64,000 nucleotides of DNA. Source: JBCBSK01 sp965250105. GTDB lineage: Bacteria; Pseudomonadota; Alphaproteobacteria; Rhizobiales; Tepidamorphaceae. The DNA is taken from positions 3,658,001-3,722,000 of the forward strand of contig OZ252290.1 in NCBI GenBank assembly GCA_965250105.1. The letters run 5' to 3'. The notes under the pieces were generated by a model, which worked only from the letters and a program-made list of their open reading frames with translations, was not told the DNA's origin and did no database searches. The position numbers and the translations under genes were made by a program. Positions 53,665 to 61,295 of this stretch are shown in pieces; within the stretch, counting starts at the first letter, position 1, and each line of letters starts with the position of its first letter.

Positions 53665-54019
53665 TCCATCACCGCGTGACTTGTGCGCGCGCTCACGTGA
53701 GTTGCGAGCGCTCTTATGCGTTCCGGCCGGCGGTATCATGCGCGCCCCGATCGCTCAACATCCGCGTAACCCGTTCTTACGCAATATGGTGCGCTCCGGA
53801 CCCGCCGCGCAAGCAGGTCACGTCCGGCGGTTCGCGCAAGGCAGGTCTGAGGGGCCTGCCTGATTGACCCTCAACGGCAAAGCCGATAGCGAGACCGTCG
53901 GACCATCATGTCGTTTTCATGGCGCTCGTTCTGCATGCCGCTTTGGAGCGCTTCGCGACCGGCAGGGTCCGAACGGGACATGACCCGCGAAGAGCAAGAG
54001 CGGCGAGGGGCAGGGTTCT
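53665..54019. other. Divergent hspQ / AEC transporter gap (355 bp)
   Basis: Holds the candidate heat-shock promoter of hspQ. Positions ~53980-54019 are Glu/Arg-coding in one frame but are not in frame with the transporter. No other gene seen. Confidence 0.5.
53783..53813 (-). promoter_or_regulatory. Sigma-32 (RpoH)-like promoter of hspQ
   Basis: On the minus strand CTTG starts a -35 at 53813 and CACCATATT (53791-53783) matches the alphaproteobacterial RpoH -10 CCCCATNT with one change; 15 bases separate CTTGCGC from it. It lies about 120 bp upstream of the hspQ ATG. Confidence 0.45.
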
Positions 54020-54979
54020 TTGGCAGACGTTATCGGTCTCGCGCTCCCCTATTTCGGACTGATCCTGATCGGCTATATCGGCGGGCGGATCTTCAAGATC
54101 CCGCAGGAAGGGCTGGCTTGGCTCAACACCTTCATCGTCTATTTCGCGCTGCCGGCGCTGATCTTCTCGCTCGTCGCCCAGACCCCGTTCGAGGAGCTGG
54201 GCAACTGGCCCTTCATCGCCACCACGACCTTCATCACCTATACGGCCTTCGCGCTGGCCTTCGCCGTCGGCTTCCTGGTGACGCGCGGCAATATCAAGGA
54301 AGCGACCATCCAGGGGGTGGCCGGCTCCTATTCGAATATCGGCTATATGGGTCCGCCGCTGACGATCGCCGCCCTCGGCGCGGAAGCAGCCGTGCCGGCC
54401 GCCCTGATCTTCTGTTTCGACAACACGATGCTGTTCACCGTGGTGCCGCTTCTGATGGCGCTGGCCGGCGGGGAAAAGGCGTCCGCGCTTAGCCTTATCG
54501 TTCAGGCGCTGAAGCGGATTTTCCTGCACCCCTTCATCATCGCCACCATCGCCGGCGCCGTCGCGGCCTATTTTGAATTCTATCCATCGGGTGCCGCGCT
54601 CAGCATTGTCGATTCCCTGCGCGGCGCGGCGGCCCCATGCGCGTTGTTCGCCATGGGCATCACCTTCGCGCTCAGGCCAGTGCAGCGGGTTCCCCCCGAA
54701 CTGCCGTTCCTGATGCTGTTGAAGCTGATCGTCCATCCGGCGCTGGTTCTGATCGCGCTGAGCTTCGTTGGCGGCTTCGATCCGATCTGGGTCTATACGG
54801 CGGTTCTGATGGCCGCGCTGCCGCCGGCGACCAATGTGTTCGTCATCGCCCAGCAATACGACACCTATGTCCAGCGTGCTTCGAGCGCGGTGGTGATAGG
54901 CACGATTTTGTCGGTGTTCACGCTGACGACCGCGCTCTATCTGATCAAAAGCGGGCTGATACCGTCCAGCCTGTTCTGA
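54020..54979 (+). CDS. AEC-family transporter (auxin efflux carrier type)
   Basis: The 319-aa protein has about ten membrane helices in the AEC pattern: VIGLALPYFGLILIGYIGGR at the start, then FIVYFALPALIFSLVAQTP, SYSNIGYMGPPLTIAALG in the middle and PPATNVFVIAQQYDTYVQRAS near the end. Family members export or import small organic acids; the substrate is not known. The start is a TTG at 54020, preceded by GAGGGGCAGGG. No regulator is adjacent. It converges on the UbiH-like gene, with a palindromic element between. Confidence 0.9.
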   Translation: MADVIGLALPYFGLILIGYIGGRIFKIPQEGLAWLNTFIVYFALPALIFSLVAQTPFEELGNWPFIATTTFITYTAFALAFAVGFLVTRGNIKEATIQGVAGSYSNIGYMGPPLTIAALGAEAAVPAALIFCFDNTMLFTVVPLLMALAGGEKASALSLIVQALKRIFLHPFIIATIAGAVAAYFEFYPSGAALSIVDSLRGAAAPCALFAMGITFALRPVQRVPPELPFLMLLKLIVHPALVLIALSFVGGFDPIWVYTAVLMAALPPATNVFVIAQQYDTYVQRASSAVVIGTILSVFTLTTALYLIKSGLIPSSLF

Positions 54980-55061
54980 GCGTGCCCGGCCGATAACTGC
55001 CGAGGTGCTATCTCACCGATGCGAAGCGCTTAATGCATCTAGAAATGGGTCGTCATCGCCG

Positions 55062-55165
55062 GATGCGTTCCGGCACTCTAGCGCGAGGAGCCAGGGGTCC
55101 GTCGCCCTGGCCCCCGGGACAAGCCCGGGGGAGACGGTGCGGGCGTCTGTCTTCGGGAACGCATC
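55062..55165. repeat. Nested palindromic (REP-like) element
   Basis: An outer 10-bp inverted repeat (GATGCGTTCC, 55062-55071; GGAACGCATC, 55156-55165) encloses a very strong inner stem (CCCCCGGG, 55111-55118; CCCGGGGG, 55124-55131). It sits between the convergent AEC and UbiH-like genes and could terminate transcription from both sides; its form resembles interspersed palindromic repeats. Confidence 0.65.
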
Positions 55166-55170
55166 GGTTC

Positions 55171-56412
55171 TCAAAGCCCTTCCGCCGAGCGCATGCTGCG
55201 CGGCAGGCCGAGGCGCGGCGCCATGCCCTCGCGCATGAAGAGCCGCCGCAAGGGGCCGATATGCGCCAGCGCACCGAGACCCGCGGCGCGCACGCCCTGA
55301 ACCGGCACGAGATCGGACAATAGCGAGCGGTTCAGGATGTCGACGCCGGTCATCCGCACGCCGATATCGAGGCCGCGCGACTGGCTGTAGGTCCGTTCGA
55401 CGGCCTTGCGGTCGATCACTCCGTTCCGGCAGTGATCGACGATCGCATCGACGGCCGCCGCCGCATCGCGCAAGCCCAGATTGAGCCCCTGCGCGCCGAT
55501 CGGCGGCATCACATGCGCGGCTTCGGCGATCAACAGAACGCCCTTGGCCGCGAATTCAGAGGCCGTGCCATGGGCGAGCGGATAGGCGCGGCGCGGGCCG
55601 GCGACCGCGACCCGGCCGAGAAGGCGGTGGCTCGCGGTGTCGACCGCGCGCGCGAGCGCCCGGTCGTCACAGGCCAGAAGCCGGTCGGCGCCGGCCTTGT
55701 CCTCGACCCAGACGACGCCGCAGCGGTCGCGCCGTATCGGCACCAGCGTGAACGGGCCGTTCGGCCGGTGGAACTCGGTCGACACGTCGCGATGGTCGCG
55801 CTGATGGGTGATGTCGAACACCACTGCCGATTGCGGATAGGGCTTGATGTCGAGCCGGATCCCGACGCTGTCGCGGCAGAGCGAGCGGCGCCCGTCGGCG
55901 GCGATGACGAGATCGGCGTCGATCGACCGGCCGCTCGCGGTCACGAGCGTCGTCGCGCTCCCGCCGGGCAGCACCTGCGTCACGGGCTCGGAGGCCAGCG
56001 TGATGTTCTTGTCGTCGGCGAGGCGGGCTTCGAGCCCGGCCGCCAGGTCCGCCGCCGGAATGCTGTGGGCGAAGGCGGTCTCGCCGATCTCGCTGGCGTC
56101 GAAACCGGCTTCTGGCGCCCGCAGGAGCCGGCCCGTGTCGTCGACGATGCGTAGCGTTCTGAGCGGCCATGACCGGTCCGCCGGCCAGGCGCCGGCATCG
56201 GTCAGGAGCCGCACCGCCGGCAGCATGATCGCCACCGAGCGGCCGTCATCGGGATCCGCTTTCGGCCCAATCAATGTCGCCTTGAGGCCGGCATGCGACA
56301 GCAGCACGGCGGCGGCGAGGCCGGCCGGCCCGCGCCCCACGACCGCGATGCGCGGGCCGGGCGCGCCCGCGCCGCTCTCCATCTCGTTCGCCCTCTCGCG
56401 CCTGTCCATCAT
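55171..56412 (-). CDS. UbiH/COQ6-family FAD-dependent hydroxylase
   Basis: This family hydroxylates the ubiquinone ring. The 413-aa protein has the FAD-binding VVGRGPAGLAAAVLLSHAG near the N-terminus, VIAADGRRSLCRDSVGI in the middle, and the third FAD motif as LIAEAAHVMPPIGAQGLNLGLRD; here AE replaces the usual GD. The ATG at 56412 has GGGAG ten bases upstream. Which ring position it acts on cannot be told. It is divergent from pcs. Confidence 0.88.
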   Translation of the reverse strand: MMDRRERANEMESGAGAPGPRIAVVGRGPAGLAAAVLLSHAGLKATLIGPKADPDDGRSVAIMLPAVRLLTDAGAWPADRSWPLRTLRIVDDTGRLLRAPEAGFDASEIGETAFAHSIPAADLAAGLEARLADDKNITLASEPVTQVLPGGSATTLVTASGRSIDADLVIAADGRRSLCRDSVGIRLDIKPYPQSAVVFDITHQRDHRDVSTEFHRPNGPFTLVPIRRDRCGVVWVEDKAGADRLLACDDRALARAVDTASHRLLGRVAVAGPRRAYPLAHGTASEFAAKGVLLIAEAAHVMPPIGAQGLNLGLRDAAAAVDAIVDHCRNGVIDRKAVERTYSQSRGLDIGVRMTGVDILNRSLLSDLVPVQGVRAAGLGALAHIGPLRRLFMREGMAPRLGLPRSMRSAEGL

Positions 56413-56583
56413 GCCGGTCGTCTCCCGCTGGTTCCGCCGATCGCGCAAAGATGTAGCACGATCTCGACGCGCGCCCAGCGGCAGCGTCGTCGCAGGCCGC
56501 GATAGGTTGTTCGGGATCGTTCCGCAACAGGCGCGCGCGTTCGCGGTTTGCAAAGCGCGGGACGTGCGCCATATTACAGAATC

Positions 56584-57321
56584 ATGACACGTCCTCCGCT
56601 GTTCCGGCTCCCGCGCGGCACCCTGTTCGCCGCCGCGGTTCATCTCTTCACCGCGTCCGGCGTGGTGTGGGGGCTCCTGGCGCTCATCGCCGCGGTCAAC
56701 AATGCCTGGACAGAGATGTTCGTCTGGCTCGGCATCGCGCTGTTCGTCGACGCGGTCGACGGTCCGTTGGCGCGCAAGGCGCGGGTGCGCGAGGTATTGC
56801 CGGACTGGGACGGGGAGGTGCTCGATCTCGTCGTCGACTACATCACCTATGTCTTCGTGCCGGCCTATGCGTTGGCCATGGCCGGGCTCGTCCCCGACGC
56901 GATGGCCATTCCCTGCGCGGCACTTGTCTGTCTGAGCGCGGCCGCCTTCTTCGCCAACCGGAACCAGAAGACCCGGGACAATTATTTCGTCGGTTTCCCG
57001 ACGATCTGGAATCTCGTTGTCTTCTATTTCTTCCTGTTCTCGCCGCCGGGCTGGCTGTCGGTGACCATCGTCATCGCGCTCAGCCTGCTGACGGTCGCGC
57101 CGATCGCGGTGGTGCATCCGGTCCGCGTCGCCGGTAACCGGCCGATGACGCTCATCCTGCTCGGGGTCTGGTCGGCGCTCGCCATCGCCGCTCTCCTCGC
57201 CGAATTGCAGCCGCGCCCGCTGGTCGAGATGGGGCTTGTGCTGACAACGCTCTATTTCGTCGGCGTCAGCCTGAAGCGGACGGTCGACGGCGCCCGTGCC
57301 GATCCCGACGAGACGAGCTAG
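56584..57321 (+). CDS. pcs: Phosphatidylcholine synthase
   Basis: Pcs condenses choline with CDP-diacylglycerol in the inner membrane. The 245-aa protein has about eight helices. The CDP-alcohol phosphotransferase motif is exact for Pcs: D56-x2-D59-G60-x2-A63-R64, then twelve residues, G77, x3, D81, x3, D85. The FANRNQKTRDNYFVGFPTIWNL segment is also typical (FVGFPTIWN). The ATG at 56584 is chosen over 56548. Its presence suggests phosphatidylcholine membranes made from external choline. Confidence 0.95.
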   Translation: MTRPPLFRLPRGTLFAAAVHLFTASGVVWGLLALIAAVNNAWTEMFVWLGIALFVDAVDGPLARKARVREVLPDWDGEVLDLVVDYITYVFVPAYALAMAGLVPDAMAIPCAALVCLSAAAFFANRNQKTRDNYFVGFPTIWNLVVFYFFLFSPPGWLSVTIVIALSLLTVAPIAVVHPVRVAGNRPMTLILLGVWSALAIAALLAELQPRPLVEMGLVLTTLYFVGVSLKRTVDGARADPDETS

Positions 57322-57458
57322 GCGCCGGCGACAGGCCGTGCGTGCTCTCCGTTGCCGTAACGCCATGTCATTGATCGGATGTCATTGACCTGACCGATCT
57401 TCGGGGCGACAGTCGCCGCCGACAATGATCCTGCCGGCCGGGCCGGCGACAGCGAGGC

Positions 57459-58442
57459 ATGGCGATGGTTCAGGCGATCCGTGTTCATCAAACCGGCGGC
57501 CCCGAGGTTCTGACCCTCGAAGATGTCGAGCTTCCAGCACCCGGCCCCGGCGAGGCGCGCATTCGCCAGCATGCCATCGGCCTGAATTTCATCGACACCT
57601 ATTTCCGCGGCGGCCTCTATCCGGCGCCCGAACTGCCCTTCATCCCCGGCAATGAAGGGGCGGGCGAGGTGATCGCCGTCGGCGACGGCGTGACCGATGT
57701 CGCGGTCGGCCAACGGGTCGCCTATGTCGGCCCGCTCGGCAGCTATGCGGCCGAGCGCAACATTCCCGCCGACCGTCTCGTCGCGCTGCCGGACGCGATT
57801 TCCTATGACACCGGCGCGGCGATGATGCTGAAGGGCATGACGAGCCAGTATCTCCTGCGCCAGACCTTTCCGGTCGCGGCCGGCCAGACCATCTTGTTCC
57901 ATGCCGCCGCCGGCGGGGTCGGCCAGATCGCCTGCCAATGGGCCAATGCGCTGGGCGCGACGGTCATCGGCACGGTCGGGTCGGACGAGAAGATGGAGGT
58001 GGCGCGCGCCAATGGCTGCCATCACGTCATCAATTACCGGACCGAGAGCTTCGTCGATCGGGTCCGCGAGATCACGGGCGGCGAGGGGTGCCATGTCGTT
58101 TATGACGGTGTCGGCAAGGACACATTTCCCGCCTCGCTCGATTGCCTGCGCCCACGCGGCATGTGGGTGACCTTCGGCAATGCGTCGGGACCGGTGCCGG
58201 CGCTCGATCTTTTGCTGTTGTCGCAAAAGGGGTCGCTTTTCGTGACGCGGCCGACGCTCTTTTCCTATATCGCGAGCCGTTCCGAGCTCGAAGCCACGGC
58301 GGCCGATCTGATGGACGTGGTCGCCAAGGAGACGGTGAAGATCGCCATCAACCAGACCTATGAGCTGGCTGACGCCGCGACCGCGCATCGCGATCTCGAA
58401 AGCCGCAAGACGACCGGCACGACGGTCCTGCACCCCGCCTGA
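57459..58442 (+). CDS. qor: Quinone oxidoreductase, zinc-free MDR family
   Basis: This cytoplasmic NADPH-dependent enzyme reduces quinones by one electron. The 327-aa protein has VLTLEDVELPAPGPGEARIR, NFIDTYFRGGLYPAP, PFIPGNEGAGEV, the Rossmann loop HAAAGGVGQIACQWANALGA and the YDGVGKDTF segment. The zinc cysteines of alcohol dehydrogenases are absent, as in E. coli QorA. ATGs at 57459 and 57465 are both possible starts. tRNA-Ser lies 152 bp downstream. Confidence 0.94.
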   Translation: MAMVQAIRVHQTGGPEVLTLEDVELPAPGPGEARIRQHAIGLNFIDTYFRGGLYPAPELPFIPGNEGAGEVIAVGDGVTDVAVGQRVAYVGPLGSYAAERNIPADRLVALPDAISYDTGAAMMLKGMTSQYLLRQTFPVAAGQTILFHAAAGGVGQIACQWANALGATVIGTVGSDEKMEVARANGCHHVINYRTESFVDRVREITGGEGCHVVYDGVGKDTFPASLDCLRPRGMWVTFGNASGPVPALDLLLLSQKGSLFVTRPTLFSYIASRSELEATAADLMDVVAKETVKIAINQTYELADAATAHRDLESRKTTGTTVLHPA

Positions 58443-58594
58443 CCGGCGACGACAGAGACCGGTGACGGCGAGACGAGAACAGGCGCGGCTTGGCGCATCC
58501 CATGTTTGCTTTACTCACTCAAGACACAGGAAGATGTTCAATTTTAAGAGCTTGGAGTGACTTGTCTGCGCCGTTCCCGGTGCGGGTTGCTCTG

Positions 58595-58684
58595 GGAGGG
58601 GTGGCCGAGCGGTTTAAGGCACCGGTCTTGAAAACCGGCGAGGCGGCGACGTCTCCGTGGGTTCGAATCCCACCCCCTCCGCCA
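58595..58684 (+). tRNA. tRNA-Ser (UGA)
   Basis: Acceptor GGAGGGG pairs with CCCCTCC, and the 3' CCA is encoded. The anticodon stem CCGGT/ACCGG holds loop CTTGAAA with anticodon TGA. A long variable arm (about 16 bases) and T-arm with GTTCGAATC confirm a class II serine tRNA of 90 bases. Confidence 0.98.
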
Positions 58685-58712
58685 TACCTTTTGTAGGTCT
58701 TTGTATGGTTTT
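58682..58712 (+). terminator. Terminator after tRNA-Ser
   Basis: CCATAC (58682-58687) pairs with GTATGG (58703-58708) and is followed by TTTT. The first arm overlaps the last CCA bases of the tRNA. Confidence 0.55.
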
Positions 58713-58859
58713 CTGCGCTAGAGCCAATCTTCCTTGGCCAGAGTTGTTGGCTTAAACGGCCTCGTAATCCTAAAAGTTCTGCCCCCCTCGTGAATGGTGG
58801 TCGCAGATGTAATGCCGGCCCCGCACGACCAAGTGGCTGGATTGATCACCAGGCACCCC

Positions 58860-59066
58860 TCACGCCGCCCGCCGGAAGAGCCGCGCGATAGCGCCCTGTT
58901 TCCACATCCAAACACCACTAATCACCAGCCCCGGCGTAACGATGAAGAGTGTCACTGCAGTGAAGATCGGGTCAGACCCCCAAGGCGAGTAGAGATACGT
59001 GCCGAGGGTGAGCCCCCCGGCAATGTGGAACCAACGGAGCACCTTTCTGATCGTTATTTGGTTCAC
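58860..59066 (-). CDS. Small two-helix membrane protein
   Basis: I do not recognise a named family. A GTG at 59066 has an excellent AAAGGAG six bases upstream, giving 68 aa; an ATG at 59102 would add twelve residues. The protein has a basic start (QITIRKVLRWFH) and two hydrophobic segments, IAGGLTLGTYLYS and FTAVTLFIVTPGLVISGVWMW, ending in an Arg-rich tail. It is divergent from the TetR gene and could be its target. The stretch has visibly lower GC than the rest of the window. Confidence 0.65.
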   Translation of the reverse strand: MNQITIRKVLRWFHIAGGLTLGTYLYSPWGSDPIFTAVTLFIVTPGLVISGVWMWKQGAIARLFRRAA

Positions 59067-59151
59067 GTTACGCTCCTTTCGCTTCTCAATCATTTGATGC
59101 ATCGTATGTAACTATGCACCGCTAACTTTGCAATGCTTAGATTGGGATTTT

Positions 59152-59745
59152 ATGGAGAAATCAGCGTATCATCATGGGGACCTGCGAACGGCCTTGCTAG
59201 ACGCGGCTGAGGATGAGCTTCAGGCCGATCCCCGTTGCAGCCTGAGTATCCGCGCCCTTGCCAGCACAATTGGAGTAAGCGCCACAGCGCCCCACGCACA
59301 CTTCAAGACGAAGGCTGACCTGCTAACTGCTCTCGCGATTCGCGGCTTTGAGCGTCTGCGCGATGAGACGATCCGAAAATCCGCTGAAACGGCTGATATT
59401 GACCAAAGGTTCATTGCATTAGCCGAGGCTTACCTTGAGTTCAGCAAGGCGCATCCAGGCCTCTACCGGGTCATGTTTCTGACCGGTGCCGACTTCGATG
59501 CCCATCCCGATTTGCGCCGTGCCTCACTCGAGTCGTTTGGCGTTTTGCAAGATGCGGTTCGAGAATTACAACTTTCGGCGCCACTCGATCATGCGCAGGA
59601 TCTTGCCTTTGCCGCTTGGGCCGTTGTTCATGGCATTGCTTCGCTGCTCAGCGAAGACAGGGTCATTCCAGAGGTCGCGCGGAGCAGAGAAATACCGGAC
59701 CTCGCGCGCATTGCGGCGCGTCTGATCGTTTCGCAAAAAGCATAG
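59152..59745 (+). CDS. TetR-family regulator with WHG-type C-terminal domain
   Basis: The 197-aa protein starts MEKSAYHHGDLRTALLDAAEDEL, a common TetR opening, with the helix-turn-helix IRALASTIGVSATAPHAHFKTKADLL at ~36-62 (key YxHF replaced by HAHF). The C-terminal half (FIALAEAYLEFSKAHPGLYRVMF) fits the TetR_C_33/WHG ligand domain. The ATG at 59152 is preceded by TTGGGA. Two 11-bp direct repeats (59108-59118 and 59122-59132) lie in the divergent gap and may be operator parts. Ligand unknown. Confidence 0.88.
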   Translation: MEKSAYHHGDLRTALLDAAEDELQADPRCSLSIRALASTIGVSATAPHAHFKTKADLLTALAIRGFERLRDETIRKSAETADIDQRFIALAEAYLEFSKAHPGLYRVMFLTGADFDAHPDLRRASLESFGVLQDAVRELQLSAPLDHAQDLAFAAWAVVHGIASLLSEDRVIPEVARSREIPDLARIAARLIVSQKA

Positions 59746-59885
59746 CCTGCCGCACCGTTTGCACCTGCCAGCCTGTTGTCTTTGCGACGAAGGATGTCGG
59801 AGCCAGGGTCGCGTTCTGGTAAGTTGCCGGTGACGACGACCTGCGTTTTGCGGCAAAGGGAGTCCTTTAGCGTAATACTACAGCT

Positions 59886-59925
59886 AAAGAATAATTCGCA
59901 GTTTCATCTCGCGTGGTCCGCCACT
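59886..59925 (+). repeat. Imperfect 40-bp direct repeat, copy 1
   Basis: Closely related to 60532-60571: 5' part AAAGAATAATTCG versus AAGGAATAGTTCG, then a shared GTTTC, and CGCGTGG plus CCGCCA near the 3' end. The two copies flank the DUF1801 gene in the same orientation. Confidence 0.6.
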
Positions 59926-60025
59926 CGTCTTTGACTGCGCGACGTTCGGCACCTTGGTTGATCGCCGCGTTTACGGACAGAGCTGACATTGAGACGTCAT
60001 TCCCTCAAGGATATGCTCTGCAACG

Positions 60026-60430
60026 ATGGCGCAAGCGTCTTTCCAAGATCCGCGTGTCGAGGCGGCATATGCCTGCTTTCCCGAGATGGCTCGCCTTGGG
60101 TTGCTGGAGTTGCGCGATTTGATCTTTGAGATCGCGGCCGAGACACCCGGCGTTGGCCCTCTCGAAGAGACCTTGAAATGGGGGCAGCCCGCTTATCTGA
60201 CGCCAGAAACCCGGTCTGGTTCGACGATCCGGCTGGGTGTTCCGAAATCAGGTGGTTTTGCCCTATACGTCCACTGCCAGACGACGATTATCGCGGAGTT
60301 ACGCGACCTCTTCCCGGCCGACCTGGTTTATGAGGGCAACCGCGGAATTCACTTCCGAGATGTATCCGAAGTAGGCTCGGATCCTGTCCGGTTCGTGATA
60401 GCCAGGGCGTTAACCTATCATCTGCGATGA
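60026..60430 (+). CDS. DUF1801 protein
   Basis: The 134-aa protein fits the YdhG-like DUF1801 family: FPEMARLGLLELRDLIFEIAAE, the hallmark ETLKWGQPAYLT, and IRLGVPKSGGFALYVHCQT with LFPADLVYEGNRGIHF. Family function is not settled. It lies in the lower-GC stretch after tRNA-Ser and is flanked by the imperfect direct repeat. The 280 bp before it contain no gene that I can recognise. Confidence 0.85.
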   Translation: MAQASFQDPRVEAAYACFPEMARLGLLELRDLIFEIAAETPGVGPLEETLKWGQPAYLTPETRSGSTIRLGVPKSGGFALYVHCQTTIIAELRDLFPADLVYEGNRGIHFRDVSEVGSDPVRFVIARALTYHLR

Positions 60431-60531
60431 GGGCGCCCGGCCGGTGTGTTGGAGCAGCGCGCTTGAGCACCGCTTCGCAAAACCGATCATTACAGCGCAT
60501 CAAGCAGACCCGCTATCCTAGGGCGATGGCG

Positions 60532-60571
60532 AAGGAATAGTTCGTGTTTCCGGCGCGCGTGGCCCGCCATT
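60532..60571 (+). repeat. Imperfect 40-bp direct repeat, copy 2
   Basis: Second copy of the repeat at 59886-59925, same orientation, located between DUF1801 and the VOC gene. Confidence 0.6.
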
Positions 60572-60626
60572 TCCTAGCGTGGTATTGTCTCGAGGCATTT
60601 GCCGGAATGGCAAATCATCGCGGAGG

Positions 60627-60968
60627 CTAGACGCTCACCAGGGTCAGGATGTTTTGGCTCGGGTCGACAAAGTGGGCCAAGGAGCCGCCCCAGGGCTGCT
60701 CCTCGGGCGGTGCGATGAAATGAACGCCACGGGCCGTCAGGGCTTCATACTCGGCCTGAAGGTTTTCCGCCGAGAAGGAAATGCCCGTGAAACGCCCTTG
60801 AAGGCCGGCGTGCTCGCCGTCGTCTTTTTCGACGATGATCTGGATGCCCGCTTCAAACCCGATTGCCTCTTCGGTCTCGAAGGATATCGGCAACCGCAAG
60901 GCCTCGGCGTAGAAAGTGCGCGCTTCCGAGAGGTCTGACACGAAAATCCGGAACCCGTAAACTTTCAT
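60627..60968 (-). CDS. VOC-family (glyoxalase/bleomycin resistance-like) protein
   Basis: The 113-aa protein is a single vicinal-oxygen-chelate domain of two beta-alpha-beta-beta-beta modules: KVYGFRIFVSDLSEARTFYAEALRLP then FTGISFSAENLQAEYEALTARGVHF, ending WGGSLAHFVDPSQNILTLV. Possible metal ligands are few (no N-terminal His), so it may be a binding protein, not an enzyme. The ATG at 60968 has AAGG-type bases upstream; a longer frame to 61292 is Arg/Pro-rich and not credible. Confidence 0.85.
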   Translation of the reverse strand: MKVYGFRIFVSDLSEARTFYAEALRLPISFETEEAIGFEAGIQIIVEKDDGEHAGLQGRFTGISFSAENLQAEYEALTARGVHFIAPPEEQPWGGSLAHFVDPSQNILTLVSV

Positions 60969-61295
60969 TGCCTTGCCTTCCTGAAGTGGCCAGCCCAGGT
61001 GACGGTGACATACCAGGACGCCAATACCTGCTTTGCTTGCCTCGCGGCCGTCGCGAGACGACGGTCCGGAAGCGGAGCCGGCGATACTTGTTCGTTTAGC
61101 GGATGTTCTGTCGCGGCGCCATGGCGAAAGACGTGTTCTTGTTGCTCCTACTCCAGGACATTCCTTGCCGCCGCCAGCCCGCCAACCGGGCGGGCGGGGC
61201 TTCGGGGTCGGACGTTTGGCCTGTTCCTCATCGACGTAATGGCGCAGGCCCAATTCGCCGCGTTCATGTGTGTCGACGGGACGGGTCGCCACGGC
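60969..61295. other. Intergenic stretch between VOC and beta-propeller genes (327 bp)
   Basis: Frames are open on both strands, but their products look random (Arg/Pro-rich). A GC palindrome (CCCGCC ... GGGCGG) lies at about 61178-61196. No gene, RNA or repeat was recognised. It may mark the edge of the lower-GC segment. Confidence 0.4.

Noticed and set aside
58718..58918. A 66-codon minus-strand frame after tRNA-Ser
   Set aside because: It overlaps the end of the better supported small membrane protein gene and has no hydrophobic or conserved segment.
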